DNA of 64,000 nt from Flavobacteriales bacterium (GTDB lineage Bacteria > Bacteroidota > Bacteroidia > Flavobacteriales_F > PHOS-HE28), in NCBI GenBank assembly GCA_016700415.1, contig CP065018.1, forward strand, positions 372,001 to 436,000. The letters are read 5' to 3'. A program made the position numbers and the translations under genes. Shown one piece after another: positions 24,369 to 32,527 of this stretch (its first letter is position 1; each line of letters opens with the position of its first letter). The notes under the pieces are model-generated. The model saw only the letters and a list, made by a program, of their open reading frames with translations. It had not been told where the DNA came from and did not search any database.

Positions 24369-24821
24369 ATGGCCAGTATCGAGAAGGAGCTTCGGATGGA
24401 CTTTAAAAGCGAGCATCAGAAGTTGCTCCTCAATCTGCTCTTCACCTCCAATTGGCTGAAGCATCACGAAACGGAGCGCCTGAAGCCGTACGACCTGAGC
24501 CCCCAGCAGTACAACATTCTGCGGATCCTTCGCGGGGCGAAGGGAAAGGAGATGTGCATGCATGAGGTGCTGGAACGGATGCTGGACCGCGCACCGAACG
24601 CCACGCGCCTAACGGATAAACTGATCGCTAAGGGACTGGTGCTCCGTGAGCGCTGCGAAAAGGACCGTCGTGTGGTCCATCTGCTGATCAGCGAAAAAGG
24701 GAATGCCTTGCTGGCGGTGATCGAAAGCGCTACGGAGGAGCTCGTTGCGAAGGTGGCACGAAGGTTGTCCACAGCTGAGGCCAAGGCAATGAACCACGGC
24801 ATGGACAAGCTGCGTCCATAG
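24369..24821 (+). CDS. MarR-family transcriptional regulator
   Basis: A 150-residue winged-helix dimer: SIEKELRMDFKSEHQKLLLN at the N-terminus, LKPYDLSPQQYNILRILRG, recognition region RAPNATRLTDKLIAKGLVLRE and wing CEKDRRVVHLLISEKG. In Bacteroidota this regulator type commonly sits directly before a YceI gene, as here. An alternative start at 24396 has a better Shine-Dalgarno, but 24369 fits homologue N-termini. Confidence 0.88.
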   Translation: MASIEKELRMDFKSEHQKLLLNLLFTSNWLKHHETERLKPYDLSPQQYNILRILRGAKGKEMCMHEVLERMLDRAPNATRLTDKLIAKGLVLRERCEKDRRVVHLLISEKGNALLAVIESATEELVAKVARRLSTAEAKAMNHGMDKLRP

Positions 24822-24864
24822 GCCGGATCACAACATTCAGCACACGAAGGATAAACCCGAACTC

Positions 24865-25455
24865 ATGATAAAGACACTTTCCCTCGCGCTCCTGTTGGCA
24901 GGCACCGGCGCTGCCATGGCCCAGTCCACTTTCACCATCGATCCCACGGCCACCAAATTGGTCTGGACCGGTAAAAAGGTCACAGGCGAGCATCATGGCT
25001 CGATCGGCGTTCAGTCGGGCACGATCGGGTGGGGGGAGAACGGGCTTACGAACGCGGATGTGACGATCGACATGACCACCATCACGAATGCCGACATGGA
25101 CAAGGAATATGCCGCCAAGCTCGAAGGCCACCTCAAGTCACCGGACTTTTTCAATACGGCCGAATTCAAGACGGCCAATTTCAAGACCACCCGGGTGGAG
25201 GCGATCCATGGCGTGGAGAACGGCAAGCCTAATTATTCCGTCACTGGCGACCTCACGATCAAGGGCATCACCCATCCGGTGACGTTTGATGCATTGGCCT
25301 GGAAGGAGAAGAAGGGCATCCGGACCGCCGGTACCATCATCTTCGACCGCACACATTACGATATCAAGTTCCGCTCCGGGCAGTTCTTCGATTCACTGGG
25401 GGACAAGATGATCGACGATATGGTGGAACTCACTTTCGACCTCGTCGGTAAGTGA
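24865..25455 (+). CDS. Secreted YceI-family protein
   Basis: A 196-residue protein with a signal peptide ending GTGAAMAQS. The lipocalin-like YceI barrel is evident: STFTIDPTATKLVWTGKKVTG, TIDMTTITN, HLKSPDFFNTAEFKTANFK, YSVTGDLTIKGITHPVTFD and TIIFDRTHYDIKFRSGQFF. YceI proteins bind isoprenoid lipids in the periplasm. It probably shares a promoter with the marR gene 43 bases upstream. Confidence 0.92.
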   Translation: MIKTLSLALLLAGTGAAMAQSTFTIDPTATKLVWTGKKVTGEHHGSIGVQSGTIGWGENGLTNADVTIDMTTITNADMDKEYAAKLEGHLKSPDFFNTAEFKTANFKTTRVEAIHGVENGKPNYSVTGDLTIKGITHPVTFDALAWKEKKGIRTAGTIIFDRTHYDIKFRSGQFFDSLGDKMIDDMVELTFDLVGK

Positions 25456-25476
25456 GCTCCGCTACTAGGCCACCGC

Positions 25477-25785
25477 TCAGCGGTGCGTGGCTAATTTGTC
25501 CACCATCGTCTGGTTGAGGCTCGTGGCGTCGGGGCCGAAGGCGTTCACCAGCACCCCTTTCACCTCGTGCTTCACGGATCTGATCGCATAGACGATGCTC
25601 TCGTCACTGGGGTTGGATTCCCCCTCGAAGCGATGGAACTCGTCAATGATGAAGTCATCCGGGTGTAACGCCGTGTTGTTCCCGTTGCAGATGACGCATT
25701 CATCATGGAGCGTCAATTCATCAGTATAGCCGCGTGCCTGTAGATCGTTCACGGCTTGGGACAGGGTATCGTATGAGCGTGCCAT
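25477..25785 (-). CDS. Small conserved protein (often mislabelled PRPP synthetase-like)
   Basis: A 102-residue protein starting MARSYDTLSQAVNDLQARGYTDEL, with CVICNGN, LHPDDFIIDEFHRFEG and SIVYAIRSVKHEVKGVLVNAFG. This short family is widespread in Bacteroidota and is sometimes given a phosphoribosylpyrophosphate synthetase name that its size cannot support. The function is unknown. It is convergent with yceI, 21 bases apart. Confidence 0.75.
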   Translation of the reverse strand: MARSYDTLSQAVNDLQARGYTDELTLHDECVICNGNNTALHPDDFIIDEFHRFEGESNPSDESIVYAIRSVKHEVKGVLVNAFGPDATSLNQTMVDKLATHR

Positions 25786-25879
25786 GGTAACGAAGTTACA
25801 TCTGGAGGGAGGACCTTGTTCGGACGTGCAGGTGCGATGGGAAAGCATCGCGCCTCTGGAACATCCGGGGACAAGGACC

Positions 25880-25912
25880 AAAAAGAAAGCGGACCTGGGC
25901 CCGCTTTCTTTT
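25880..25912 (-). terminator. Strong bidirectional terminator
   Basis: A perfect 12-bp stem AAAAGAAAGCGG / CCGCTTTCTTTT with an 8-base loop, 17 bases after the SPFH gene stop on the minus strand, followed there by a T-run. Confidence 0.75.
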
Positions 25913-25928
25913 GGTGTGGATGGAAGGG

Positions 25929-26924
25929 CTACTTGCCTGTTCCGCCCGCCACTAGCATGTCCTTGATACCGCCCAGACTGCTGAGCACCCCGGTGGCTTC
26001 GTAGGGCATATAGATCACCTTGTTATCCTTGCCGGAGGTCATATCCTGCAGGGTATCGAGGTATCTCATAGCGATGAGGTAGTTGGCCGGATCGGCGTTG
26101 GCGCCCTTGATGGCCTCCGTGACCAAACGGATCGCCTCGGCCTCACCTTGTGCGCGGCGGATTCGGGCCTGTGCGTCGCCCTCGGCCTCGAGGATCTGTG
26201 CCTGCTTCTGCCCGTCGGCCTCGTTGATCTGCTTCTGCTGCACCGCCTCGGCCTGCAGGATCACGGCGCGCTTGGTGCCCTCGGCGTCGATGATCTGTGC
26301 GCGCTTGTCGCGCTCGGCGCGCATCTGCTTCTCCATGGCCTCGCGGATGTCGCGCGGCGGGTTGATGTCCTGCAATTCCACGCGGTTCACCTTCACGCCC
26401 CATTTGTTGCTGGCCTCATCGAGGATGTTGCGCAACTTGGCGTTGATGGTGTCGCGGCTGGTGAGGCACTCGTCCAGGTCCAGTTCCCCGATGACGTTAC
26501 GCAGCGTGGTCTGGGTGAGCTTCTCGATGGCCAAGGGGAGGTTCTCGATCTCGTACACCGCCTTCACGGGGTCCATGATCTGGAAGTAAAGGAGCGCATT
26601 GATCTCAGTGCCCACGTTATCCTTGGTGATCACGTTCTGCTTGGGAAAGTCGTACACCGTCTCCCGCAGGTCGAGGCGCTCCTTCTTCACGAACTGCACG
26701 TACTTGTTGCCGTCAGGCAGTTCGCGGGAGTAGCGGAAGATGATCTCGCGGGGCTTGTCGAACACCGGGATGATGACGTTGAAGCCGGCGGTGAGCGTTT
26801 CGCGGTATTTGCCGAAGCGCTCGATGATCATCGCCTCGCTTTGTTGGATGATGCGCACGCCTTTCGCGACCATGAAGATGACGAAGAAGGCGATAAGCAG
26901 GAGTATGATGGTTCCAGGACCCAT
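25929..26924 (-). CDS. SPFH/Band 7 (QmcA/stomatin-like) membrane protein
   Basis: A 331-residue protein with one N-terminal membrane helix (TIILLLIAFFVIFMVAKGV), a Band 7 domain (IIQQSEAMIIERFGKYRETL to VELQDINPPRDIREAMEKQM) and a long Ala/Glu/Gln-rich coiled coil at about residues 185-275. Such proteins form oligomeric cages or microdomains in the membrane and work with NfeD partners. The partner gene is 3 bases upstream on the same strand, so they form an operon. Confidence 0.9.
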   Translation of the reverse strand: MGPGTIILLLIAFFVIFMVAKGVRIIQQSEAMIIERFGKYRETLTAGFNVIIPVFDKPREIIFRYSRELPDGNKYVQFVKKERLDLRETVYDFPKQNVITKDNVGTEINALLYFQIMDPVKAVYEIENLPLAIEKLTQTTLRNVIGELDLDECLTSRDTINAKLRNILDEASNKWGVKVNRVELQDINPPRDIREAMEKQMRAERDKRAQIIDAEGTKRAVILQAEAVQQKQINEADGQKQAQILEAEGDAQARIRRAQGEAEAIRLVTEAIKGANADPANYLIAMRYLDTLQDMTSGKDNKVIYMPYEATGVLSSLGGIKDMLVAGGTGK

Positions 26925-26927
26925 GGT

Positions 26928-27383
26928 TCAAGAGTTGGTTAGGGGTTTTATGATCAGCGTATTGCTTTCCACACGGACCACCTCGATGGTGTCGCCGATG
27001 TGGAGCGGAGAATCAGAGAGGCACTCGGCACGCCAGTCGTCGCCGCCCACTTGCACGCGGCCCAAGCGGAGGCCGGGATCGAAGTCCTGACTGACGCGGC
27101 CGCGCAGCCCTACAAGTGCGTCGGCATTGGTGCGCACATGCTCTTTTGTCCAAAAGCGCCGCATCAATATGGGGCGCACCGTGAAGAAGGCCAGGAGGGA
27201 AAAGGCGGAGAAGAGAAGTAGTTGGCCAGCAGGCCCGAAGCCAAGGCCGGCGGTGATGCTCGCGGCGATGCAGCCGATGCCGAGGCAGAACAGGAAGAAG
27301 CCGGGGAGGAAGATCTCGGCGATCATCATCAACAAGGCCAGACCCGCCCACCAGTGCCATTGAAAAAAATCCATGTCCATCAT
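26928..27383 (-). CDS. NfeD-like membrane protein
   Basis: A 151-residue protein: two to three hydrophobic helices (LALLMMIAEIFLPGFFLFCL, GQLLLFSAFSLLAFFTV) followed by a C-terminal OB-fold (ALVGLRGRVSQDF, GRVQVGGDDWRAE, IGDTIEVVRVESNTLIIKP), the layout of short NfeD proteins. They partner SPFH proteins as seen in the gene just downstream. The start is chosen at the first ATG after the TATCTTTCG box; in-frame ATGs at 27380 and 27374 are alternatives. Confidence 0.85.
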   Translation of the reverse strand: MMDMDFFQWHWWAGLALLMMIAEIFLPGFFLFCLGIGCIAASITAGLGFGPAGQLLLFSAFSLLAFFTVRPILMRRFWTKEHVRTNADALVGLRGRVSQDFDPGLRLGRVQVGGDDWRAECLSDSPLHIGDTIEVVRVESNTLIIKPLTNS

Positions 27384-27393
27384 TTCTTCGATG

Positions 27394-27402
27394 CGAAAGA
27401 TA
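27394..27402 (-). promoter_or_regulatory. -7-like box TATCTTTCG of the NfeD-SPFH operon
   Basis: It resembles TAnnTTTG with an extra C and lies 10 bases before the NfeD ATG. Divergent from the box at 27486. Confidence 0.35.
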
Positions 27403-27485
27403 GCCCACCTTTTCCGGCCTATGAGAGCGTTTCGGGATGAGCGGTGCCAAGGGCTGATGAAGGCAAGTAAAGCGGCCAGTTGCGC

Positions 27486-27493
27486 TACTTTCG
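27486..27493 (+). promoter_or_regulatory. -7 box TACTTTCG of the polysaccharide operon
   Basis: TACTTTCG lies six bases before the ATG at 27500, so the operon message would have almost no leader. The same octamer occurs at 57971, 62514 and (minus strand) 38641-38648, each time before a gene. Confidence 0.45.
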
Positions 27494-27499
27494 CCGCCC

Positions 27500-29317
27500 A
27501 TGGCCGGGAAGATAAAGGACTTGCTGCGTTCACCGCAGGGGCGCGACAGCGTGCTCACCTACTTGACCGAGGCGCTGTCCATGGTGGGCATGGTTCTGGC
27601 GTACCGGCTGGCGGCGCAGGTGAGCAAGCAGGATCTGGACCTCTATGTGATCGTAAGGCGTACCGTTTCCTTCGTCTTTCCCGTGGTTTTGATGGGGGCC
27701 ATGGTGGGCTTGACGCGTTTCGTGGCCATGAGCGCCTCGACAGACCGCCAGCGCGGCTACCTGCGCGGTGCCTTGTACTGGGTGGTGCCCTTGGGCCTCT
27801 TGGTGTGGGGTGTCTGCACGCTCTTTGCGAAGCCTTTGGCCTGGGCCGTGTTCGGAAGCGAGGCGCAGGCGGAATTGATGCCGCCCTTGGGACTGATGAC
27901 CGTCGGGATCAGTTTGCACGGGGTGGCCTACGGCTATTTACGCGGAAAGAGCGCCATGGTGGCGGCGAACGCCGTGCAGCTCATGGTATTGGCGATCGCG
28001 CCCTGCGCGGCGTTTTTGGTCTTCCATGAAATGGTGGACGTGCTGTGGGCCACGGCCATCACATGGACCGTGGCGCCGCTGCTGTCGATCCTGCCCGGGC
28101 TCATGGCACCCGCCAAGGAGAAAATGCGAAAGGAGCGGAGCGAGCTGCTTCGCTACGGCCTTCCCCGTGTTCCCGGGGATATCGCGCTGGGCGCCCTGCT
28201 CACGATCCCCGGTTATGTGGCCATGCGCACCTATGGCCTCGATCTCAGCGGCGAGGTGGGCTTCGGCGCCACATTGCTGAACTTGGCCGCTGCGGCGTTC
28301 TCCCCGGTGGCCTTGTTATTGCTCCCTGCGGCCTCCAGCCAGCTCGCCGCTGGTGATCATACCGGCCTGGAACGAAAGATCGCCCGCATGACCTGGGTGA
28401 TCCTCGCGGCTTCCTTCGCCTTGATGCTCGGTTTCGAACTGCTTTCCGGTCCATTGCTGGAACTCTATCTGGGACCTACCGGGGCCAACTATTTATGGAT
28501 GAGCCGTCTGATCTTCCTCGGGGCACTGCCCTTTGCGTTCTTCAACGGTATGCGCAGTGTGCTGGATGCTTACTTCCATACTCCACGGAACGGGATCAAT
28601 CTGGTCATGGCCTTTGTGCTGCTGCTCGTGGGCAGTATGGTCCACCTGCTCATTCCCACACCCCGGTACACCATGGGTGTGGTCCTGGTGGTTTCCATGC
28701 TGTACTTAGGTTGGGCCACGTGGCGCGATGTGCGGTTCGTCCGCAGCGAACTGCTCCGGCTTGCCTCGCGGGAAGCGCATCGCCTCAGTGTGCTGGTGAT
28801 GATCCCGGACAAGGAGGAGGGCAGCACCTTCACAGCCTCCAAGGCCCAGGCCCGCGCCTTTGAAACGCAGGGTTCTGAAGTATGCTTGTTCCATTTAGAG
28901 AGCCGTTCCTCCATCAGGCAGCTCCTGCGTTCCAGAAAGCGGATGAAGCGCTTGATACACGAACGCCGACCGGACGTGGTCCATGTGCACTTCGGGTCGG
29001 TGGCCGCCTTGTTCGCCGTGCTGGTCAGCTCGGTGCCCGTGGTGGTCACCTTCATGGGGAACGATCTTGATCGCCGCGGGATCCCCGGCATCGCCCGGCC
29101 ATGGGTGGGCGGGATTTTCAGTCAATTGGCCGCCTTCTTCACTGCCGGCATCATCTGCTCCGATGAAAGCGTGCGTGAGCATTTGTGGTGGCGGCAGAGC
29201 GAGGCGATGGTGTTGCCTTTGGGCGGGGACGGCACCACGCACGCCAGGGAAACCTTGGATCATTTGCGGGCGGTCGCCTTCCATCGCACCTCCGAAAAAG
29301 AAGCAGGCGCGGTATGA
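27500..29317 (+). CDS. Wzx-like flippase fused to the N-terminal half of a GT4 glycosyltransferase
   Basis: A 605-residue protein. Residues 1-425 are a polysaccharide flippase-type membrane domain with about 12 helices (LTYLTEALSMVGMVLAYRLA, YVIVRRTVSFVFPVVLMG, VAYGYLRGKSAMVAANAVQ, LPRVPGDIALGALLTIPGYV, MRSVLDAYFHTPRNGINLVM). Residues 426-580 are cytosolic and match the acceptor-binding half of a GT4 enzyme (RRPDVVHVHFGSVAAL, VPVVVTFMGNDLD, FFTAGIICSDESVREHLWW). The nucleotide-sugar half is absent: the protein ends 25 residues later. It may recognise the lipid-linked glycan or dock a glycosyltransferase at the flippase. First gene of the operon. Confidence 0.8.
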   Translation: MAGKIKDLLRSPQGRDSVLTYLTEALSMVGMVLAYRLAAQVSKQDLDLYVIVRRTVSFVFPVVLMGAMVGLTRFVAMSASTDRQRGYLRGALYWVVPLGLLVWGVCTLFAKPLAWAVFGSEAQAELMPPLGLMTVGISLHGVAYGYLRGKSAMVAANAVQLMVLAIAPCAAFLVFHEMVDVLWATAITWTVAPLLSILPGLMAPAKEKMRKERSELLRYGLPRVPGDIALGALLTIPGYVAMRTYGLDLSGEVGFGATLLNLAAAAFSPVALLLLPAASSQLAAGDHTGLERKIARMTWVILAASFALMLGFELLSGPLLELYLGPTGANYLWMSRLIFLGALPFAFFNGMRSVLDAYFHTPRNGINLVMAFVLLLVGSMVHLLIPTPRYTMGVVLVVSMLYLGWATWRDVRFVRSELLRLASREAHRLSVLVMIPDKEEGSTFTASKAQARAFETQGSEVCLFHLESRSSIRQLLRSRKRMKRLIHERRPDVVHVHFGSVAALFAVLVSSVPVVVTFMGNDLDRRGIPGIARPWVGGIFSQLAAFFTAGIICSDESVREHLWWRQSEAMVLPLGGDGTTHARETLDHLRAVAFHRTSEKEAGAV

Positions 29318-29387
29318 GGCGGTCGATCGCTTACTTCATTGACGATGGTCCTGTGCATCGGCGGTCACAAGATCTTCCATTGAAGTG

Positions 29388-31085
29388 ATGGCCCGACCGT
29401 TCACCATATCCAAGGCCCGCTGGGGGCATGCGACCACGTTCATGGCGGAGGGACTGGTGCTTGTGGCCACGGTGCTCGTATATAAGCTGGCGGCGGACCG
29501 GCTCGGCGATCAAGGCTTTGAAAGCTATACCATCGTCCGCCGAACCACATCCTTCATGCAGACCATTGCCATGTGCGGCATGGCGGTGGCGATCGTGCGT
29601 TATGTGGCGATGGCGGCCACCAAGGAGCGTCAGGTGGGCCTGTTGCGCGTGGCGGTGAAGCGGTTATCGCTGATCTCGATCGGAATGTTGGTCACGGCGG
29701 CGGGGATCCCCGGTGCGTTGTCAAGCGCGTTCTTCGGCACCTCCGACCATGCCTCGCTGATCCTTCCGATAGCGTTGCTGGCCACGGGACTGCTCTTTCA
29801 TACCCTCGCCCACGGCTACCTGCGGGGCAATGGCATGGCCACGCGCTCCAACATCCTACAGGCCGTGAATATTGCGGTGGTGCCCAACGGCGCGATGCTT
29901 TGGTCCAACGGGCTGGAGCATGTGCTTTGGGCGACCGGCTTGCTCTGGGTGGGCATCAGTGGCGTGGTGTTGCTGCGGTCGGCATTGACCGGTCCGGCGC
30001 TGCGTGATCCGGAGGACGCAGCGCGCATGGTCCGTTTCGGTACGTTGCGTCTGCCCGGCGATATGATCTTCGCTTCATTGTTGTCGTTGCCGGTGTTCTT
30101 GGTGAACCATGTGGAAGGCATTTCCACCGGCGCCAGCCTTGCCTTCGCCATCACCTTGGTCAACGTGGCCGGCGCTGCCTATTCGCCCTTGAGCTTGATC
30201 CTTTTGCCGTCCGTGGCATCGATGCTGGGGCGTAAGCAATGGAAAACCTTGCGGCAGCAGATCATCCGGGTATCCTGGTTCGTTCTCGGCTCCGGCGTGG
30301 TGATGGTGCTGCTCTTCGAAGCGGTGGCCACACCCTTGTTGCGCGTCTATCTCGGGCCGGTGGGTGAACAGATGGAACCCATGTGCCGCGTGGTCTTCCT
30401 CGGTGCGGGCATGTACGGAGTCTACGTGTCGTTGCGCAGTGTGCTGGATGCATATCACAATGCGCCGCGCAACACCTTCAATCTTTTCTGGGCCTTGGTG
30501 GTGCTTGTCTTGGCGGGTCTGCTCTACACGTGGGTGACGCCCGTGTGGTGGTTGGCCGCGATACTGGTGCTGGCCCCGCTGGTCGTGCTGGCGCTGCTCA
30601 CCTTGCGTGATATCCATTGGGTTGCCAAGGACCTGCGTGCCAAACAGGACGAGAGCGCAGCCGTGGTGGTACTGGAACCGGTGACCGTGACCGAAGTTGC
30701 TTCGGATGGCACAGGCGAGGACAAACAGTGGCTGACCTTGCGGTTGCGCGCTGGTGGTGGCATCCTTGGGGCTTTTGCGCGAGCATCCGCCCTGCGCCGG
30801 GAGGAACGCCGAAGCCATCCCGAATTCATTGTGGTGCGCCAGGACCCCGCTTCCGCATTGCTCTATGCCGTTATTTTGCGTGCGCCGTTGGTACTCATAG
30901 TGGGTGCTGCACCCGGTCGCTGGGACCGCTGGGCGTCGCTGGTCGCATTGCGGGTGATCTGCCCCACAACGGCAGCGATGGAACACCTTCAAGGTTGGGC
31001 CACCAGCGTACGCCAAAGCGACCGCTTGGATGAAAAGGGGATATTGTCGCTCCTTTTGGAGGGAGAGAACACCGCACCTCAATGA
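29388..31085 (+). CDS. Second Wzx-like flippase with a degenerate GT4-half domain
   Basis: A 565-residue paralogue of the preceding protein: shared blocks include YKLAADRLGDQGFESYTIVR, LAHGYLRGNGMATRSNILQA, LRLPGDMIFASLLSLPVFLV and LRSVLDAYHNAPRNTFNLF. The membrane domain covers about residues 1-410. After a variable linker, residues 475-565 (HPEFIVVRQDPASALLYAVI, RAPLVLIVGAAPGRWDRW, VICPTTAAMEHLQGW) align with the GT4-like half of its neighbour but have lost most recognisable residues, including the GxDL segment. The start is the ATG at 29388; a GTG is one codon earlier. Its stop overlaps the next gene (ATGA). Confidence 0.78.
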   Translation: MARPFTISKARWGHATTFMAEGLVLVATVLVYKLAADRLGDQGFESYTIVRRTTSFMQTIAMCGMAVAIVRYVAMAATKERQVGLLRVAVKRLSLISIGMLVTAAGIPGALSSAFFGTSDHASLILPIALLATGLLFHTLAHGYLRGNGMATRSNILQAVNIAVVPNGAMLWSNGLEHVLWATGLLWVGISGVVLLRSALTGPALRDPEDAARMVRFGTLRLPGDMIFASLLSLPVFLVNHVEGISTGASLAFAITLVNVAGAAYSPLSLILLPSVASMLGRKQWKTLRQQIIRVSWFVLGSGVVMVLLFEAVATPLLRVYLGPVGEQMEPMCRVVFLGAGMYGVYVSLRSVLDAYHNAPRNTFNLFWALVVLVLAGLLYTWVTPVWWLAAILVLAPLVVLALLTLRDIHWVAKDLRAKQDESAAVVVLEPVTVTEVASDGTGEDKQWLTLRLRAGGGILGAFARASALRREERRSHPEFIVVRQDPASALLYAVILRAPLVLIVGAAPGRWDRWASLVALRVICPTTAAMEHLQGWATSVRQSDRLDEKGILSLLLEGENTAPQ

Positions 31086-32527
31086 TCAGTTACCTCATTC
31101 TCATCGCCATCACGGCCTTTGTGGTATGGGCCACAGTGTGGATCGTGAAGCGCACCGGCCAGTGGACCTTTGTCGTGGGCATGGCCGTTCTCTATGCCTG
31201 GACCTTCCTCGGTGCGTGGTTTTTCATCGGTGATGCGCTCTCGGGATATCAAGGCTATCACATCGGGTTGAACTACTACTACTTGATGGAGAAGATGTTC
31301 CCGTTCGAATTGGACCGGAACTACCGTATGGCGCTATTGGGCTATTTCGCTTATACGGCGCTGATGATTGTCGGCGTTTGGTACATGGTGCGGAGGATCC
31401 GCCTAGGAAAGATCCCTGTCGTCCCGGCACGAATGGTCGATCATCGCGTCTTCTTCCTGTTGGCGCTGGTGGCGGGGTTGGGCAGCTTCGCCATTATTCG
31501 TCCCGTTCTCATGGACGCTATCGCCGCGCACCTATCCATTTACCAGTACACCCGCCATACGGAATATGCCGGGGCCAGCATTCATGGCCTTTGCAATGAA
31601 CTGGTCTGCTTGTCGCTGCTCCTGGGTTGGGCCATCCAACTCACGGGCCGGAATGCTCGCTACTTCACATCCCGGGGCCAACGATGGTCGAGTTGGGCCT
31701 ATCCGTCGGCCCTGATCGTCTATTCCCTTTATTTGATGCTCCTTGGAAACCGGCATGAGCTGTTCATGGCGTTGATCCTGGGCAGCATGGTCTTCTTTCT
31801 CAACAACGGCCTTCCACGAAGGTGGCAGTTCGCTCTCTATCTGGCGGTGGTCTTTGTGCCTTTGATGGTGACCGGCAAGGTGCGCAACCTCACGTGGCAG
31901 GAAATGAGCGCCTTGGATCTTGAAGGCAATCAGAAGCTCCCCCCGTTCACCCTGCCGATCATCCAGCATGTGCCCCGGCAAACCAAGGGGGGGATCCCGG
32001 AAATGGGCGAACGCATCTTCTCGAACGAATTCTTCTGCGCTCATTTCTCACTTTATGGCATCCTGCGAAAGGAGGTGCGGCCCAAGCCGTACATCAGTGT
32101 GCGTTACATCGCCGCATCCATGGTACCGCGCATGATGAAAGAGGAGCGGCCACCGACCGCCTACGATCATTATGCCGAGCAAGCGCAGTTGGAACCGGGC
32201 CAAGGGTATACCATCCATCAGGCCGCAGGTTGGTATATCAACGGGGGCTGGGCAGGACTTGCCATCGGTGGGCTGCTGCTCGGGCTATTATGGGGGGGGC
32301 TCATGCGGATGCGGGCAGCGCCGCCACTACACTCCTTGGTATGGCATGTCTTTGCCATCATGGGCACCAGTTGTTTTGCCGCCTTCATGCCCATCCTCAT
32401 CCGCGATGGACCGGAGATCGTGAAGGCATTGGTGTTCGAGGGCTTCGCAATGCCCATCGGGATCGTGTTCTTGGCAACCTTCCTGGGTTGTCGGCGAGAA
32501 TCAAGGAACAAGCCGATCGCACCATGA
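31082..32527 (+). CDS. Oligosaccharide repeat-unit polymerase-like membrane protein (Wzy type)
   Basis: A 481-residue integral membrane protein with about 10-12 helices (VVGMAVLYAWTFLGAWFFIG, MALLGYFAYTALMIVGVWYM, SALIVYSLYLMLLGNRHELF, GWAGLAIGGLLLGLLWGGLM) and a large soluble loop around residues 270-390. The LGNRHE motif in the sixth helix region resembles oligosaccharide repeat polymerases of the O-antigen type. Sequence conservation in this class is low, so the call rests on topology and context. Both ends overlap neighbours by four bases (ATGA). Confidence 0.65.
   Translation: MISYLILIAITAFVVWATVWIVKRTGQWTFVVGMAVLYAWTFLGAWFFIGDALSGYQGYHIGLNYYYLMEKMFPFELDRNYRMALLGYFAYTALMIVGVWYMVRRIRLGKIPVVPARMVDHRVFFLLALVAGLGSFAIIRPVLMDAIAAHLSIYQYTRHTEYAGASIHGLCNELVCLSLLLGWAIQLTGRNARYFTSRGQRWSSWAYPSALIVYSLYLMLLGNRHELFMALILGSMVFFLNNGLPRRWQFALYLAVVFVPLMVTGKVRNLTWQEMSALDLEGNQKLPPFTLPIIQHVPRQTKGGIPEMGERIFSNEFFCAHFSLYGILRKEVRPKPYISVRYIAASMVPRMMKEERPPTAYDHYAEQAQLEPGQGYTIHQAAGWYINGGWAGLAIGGLLLGLLWGGLMRMRAAPPLHSLVWHVFAIMGTSCFAAFMPILIRDGPEIVKALVFEGFAMPIGIVFLATFLGCRRESRNKPIAP

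Noticed and set aside
24753..24769. TGGCACG-N4-TTGTCC as a sigma-54 promoter for yceI
   Set aside because: It lies inside the marR coding region, the -12 half lacks GC, and yceI follows marR as an operon.
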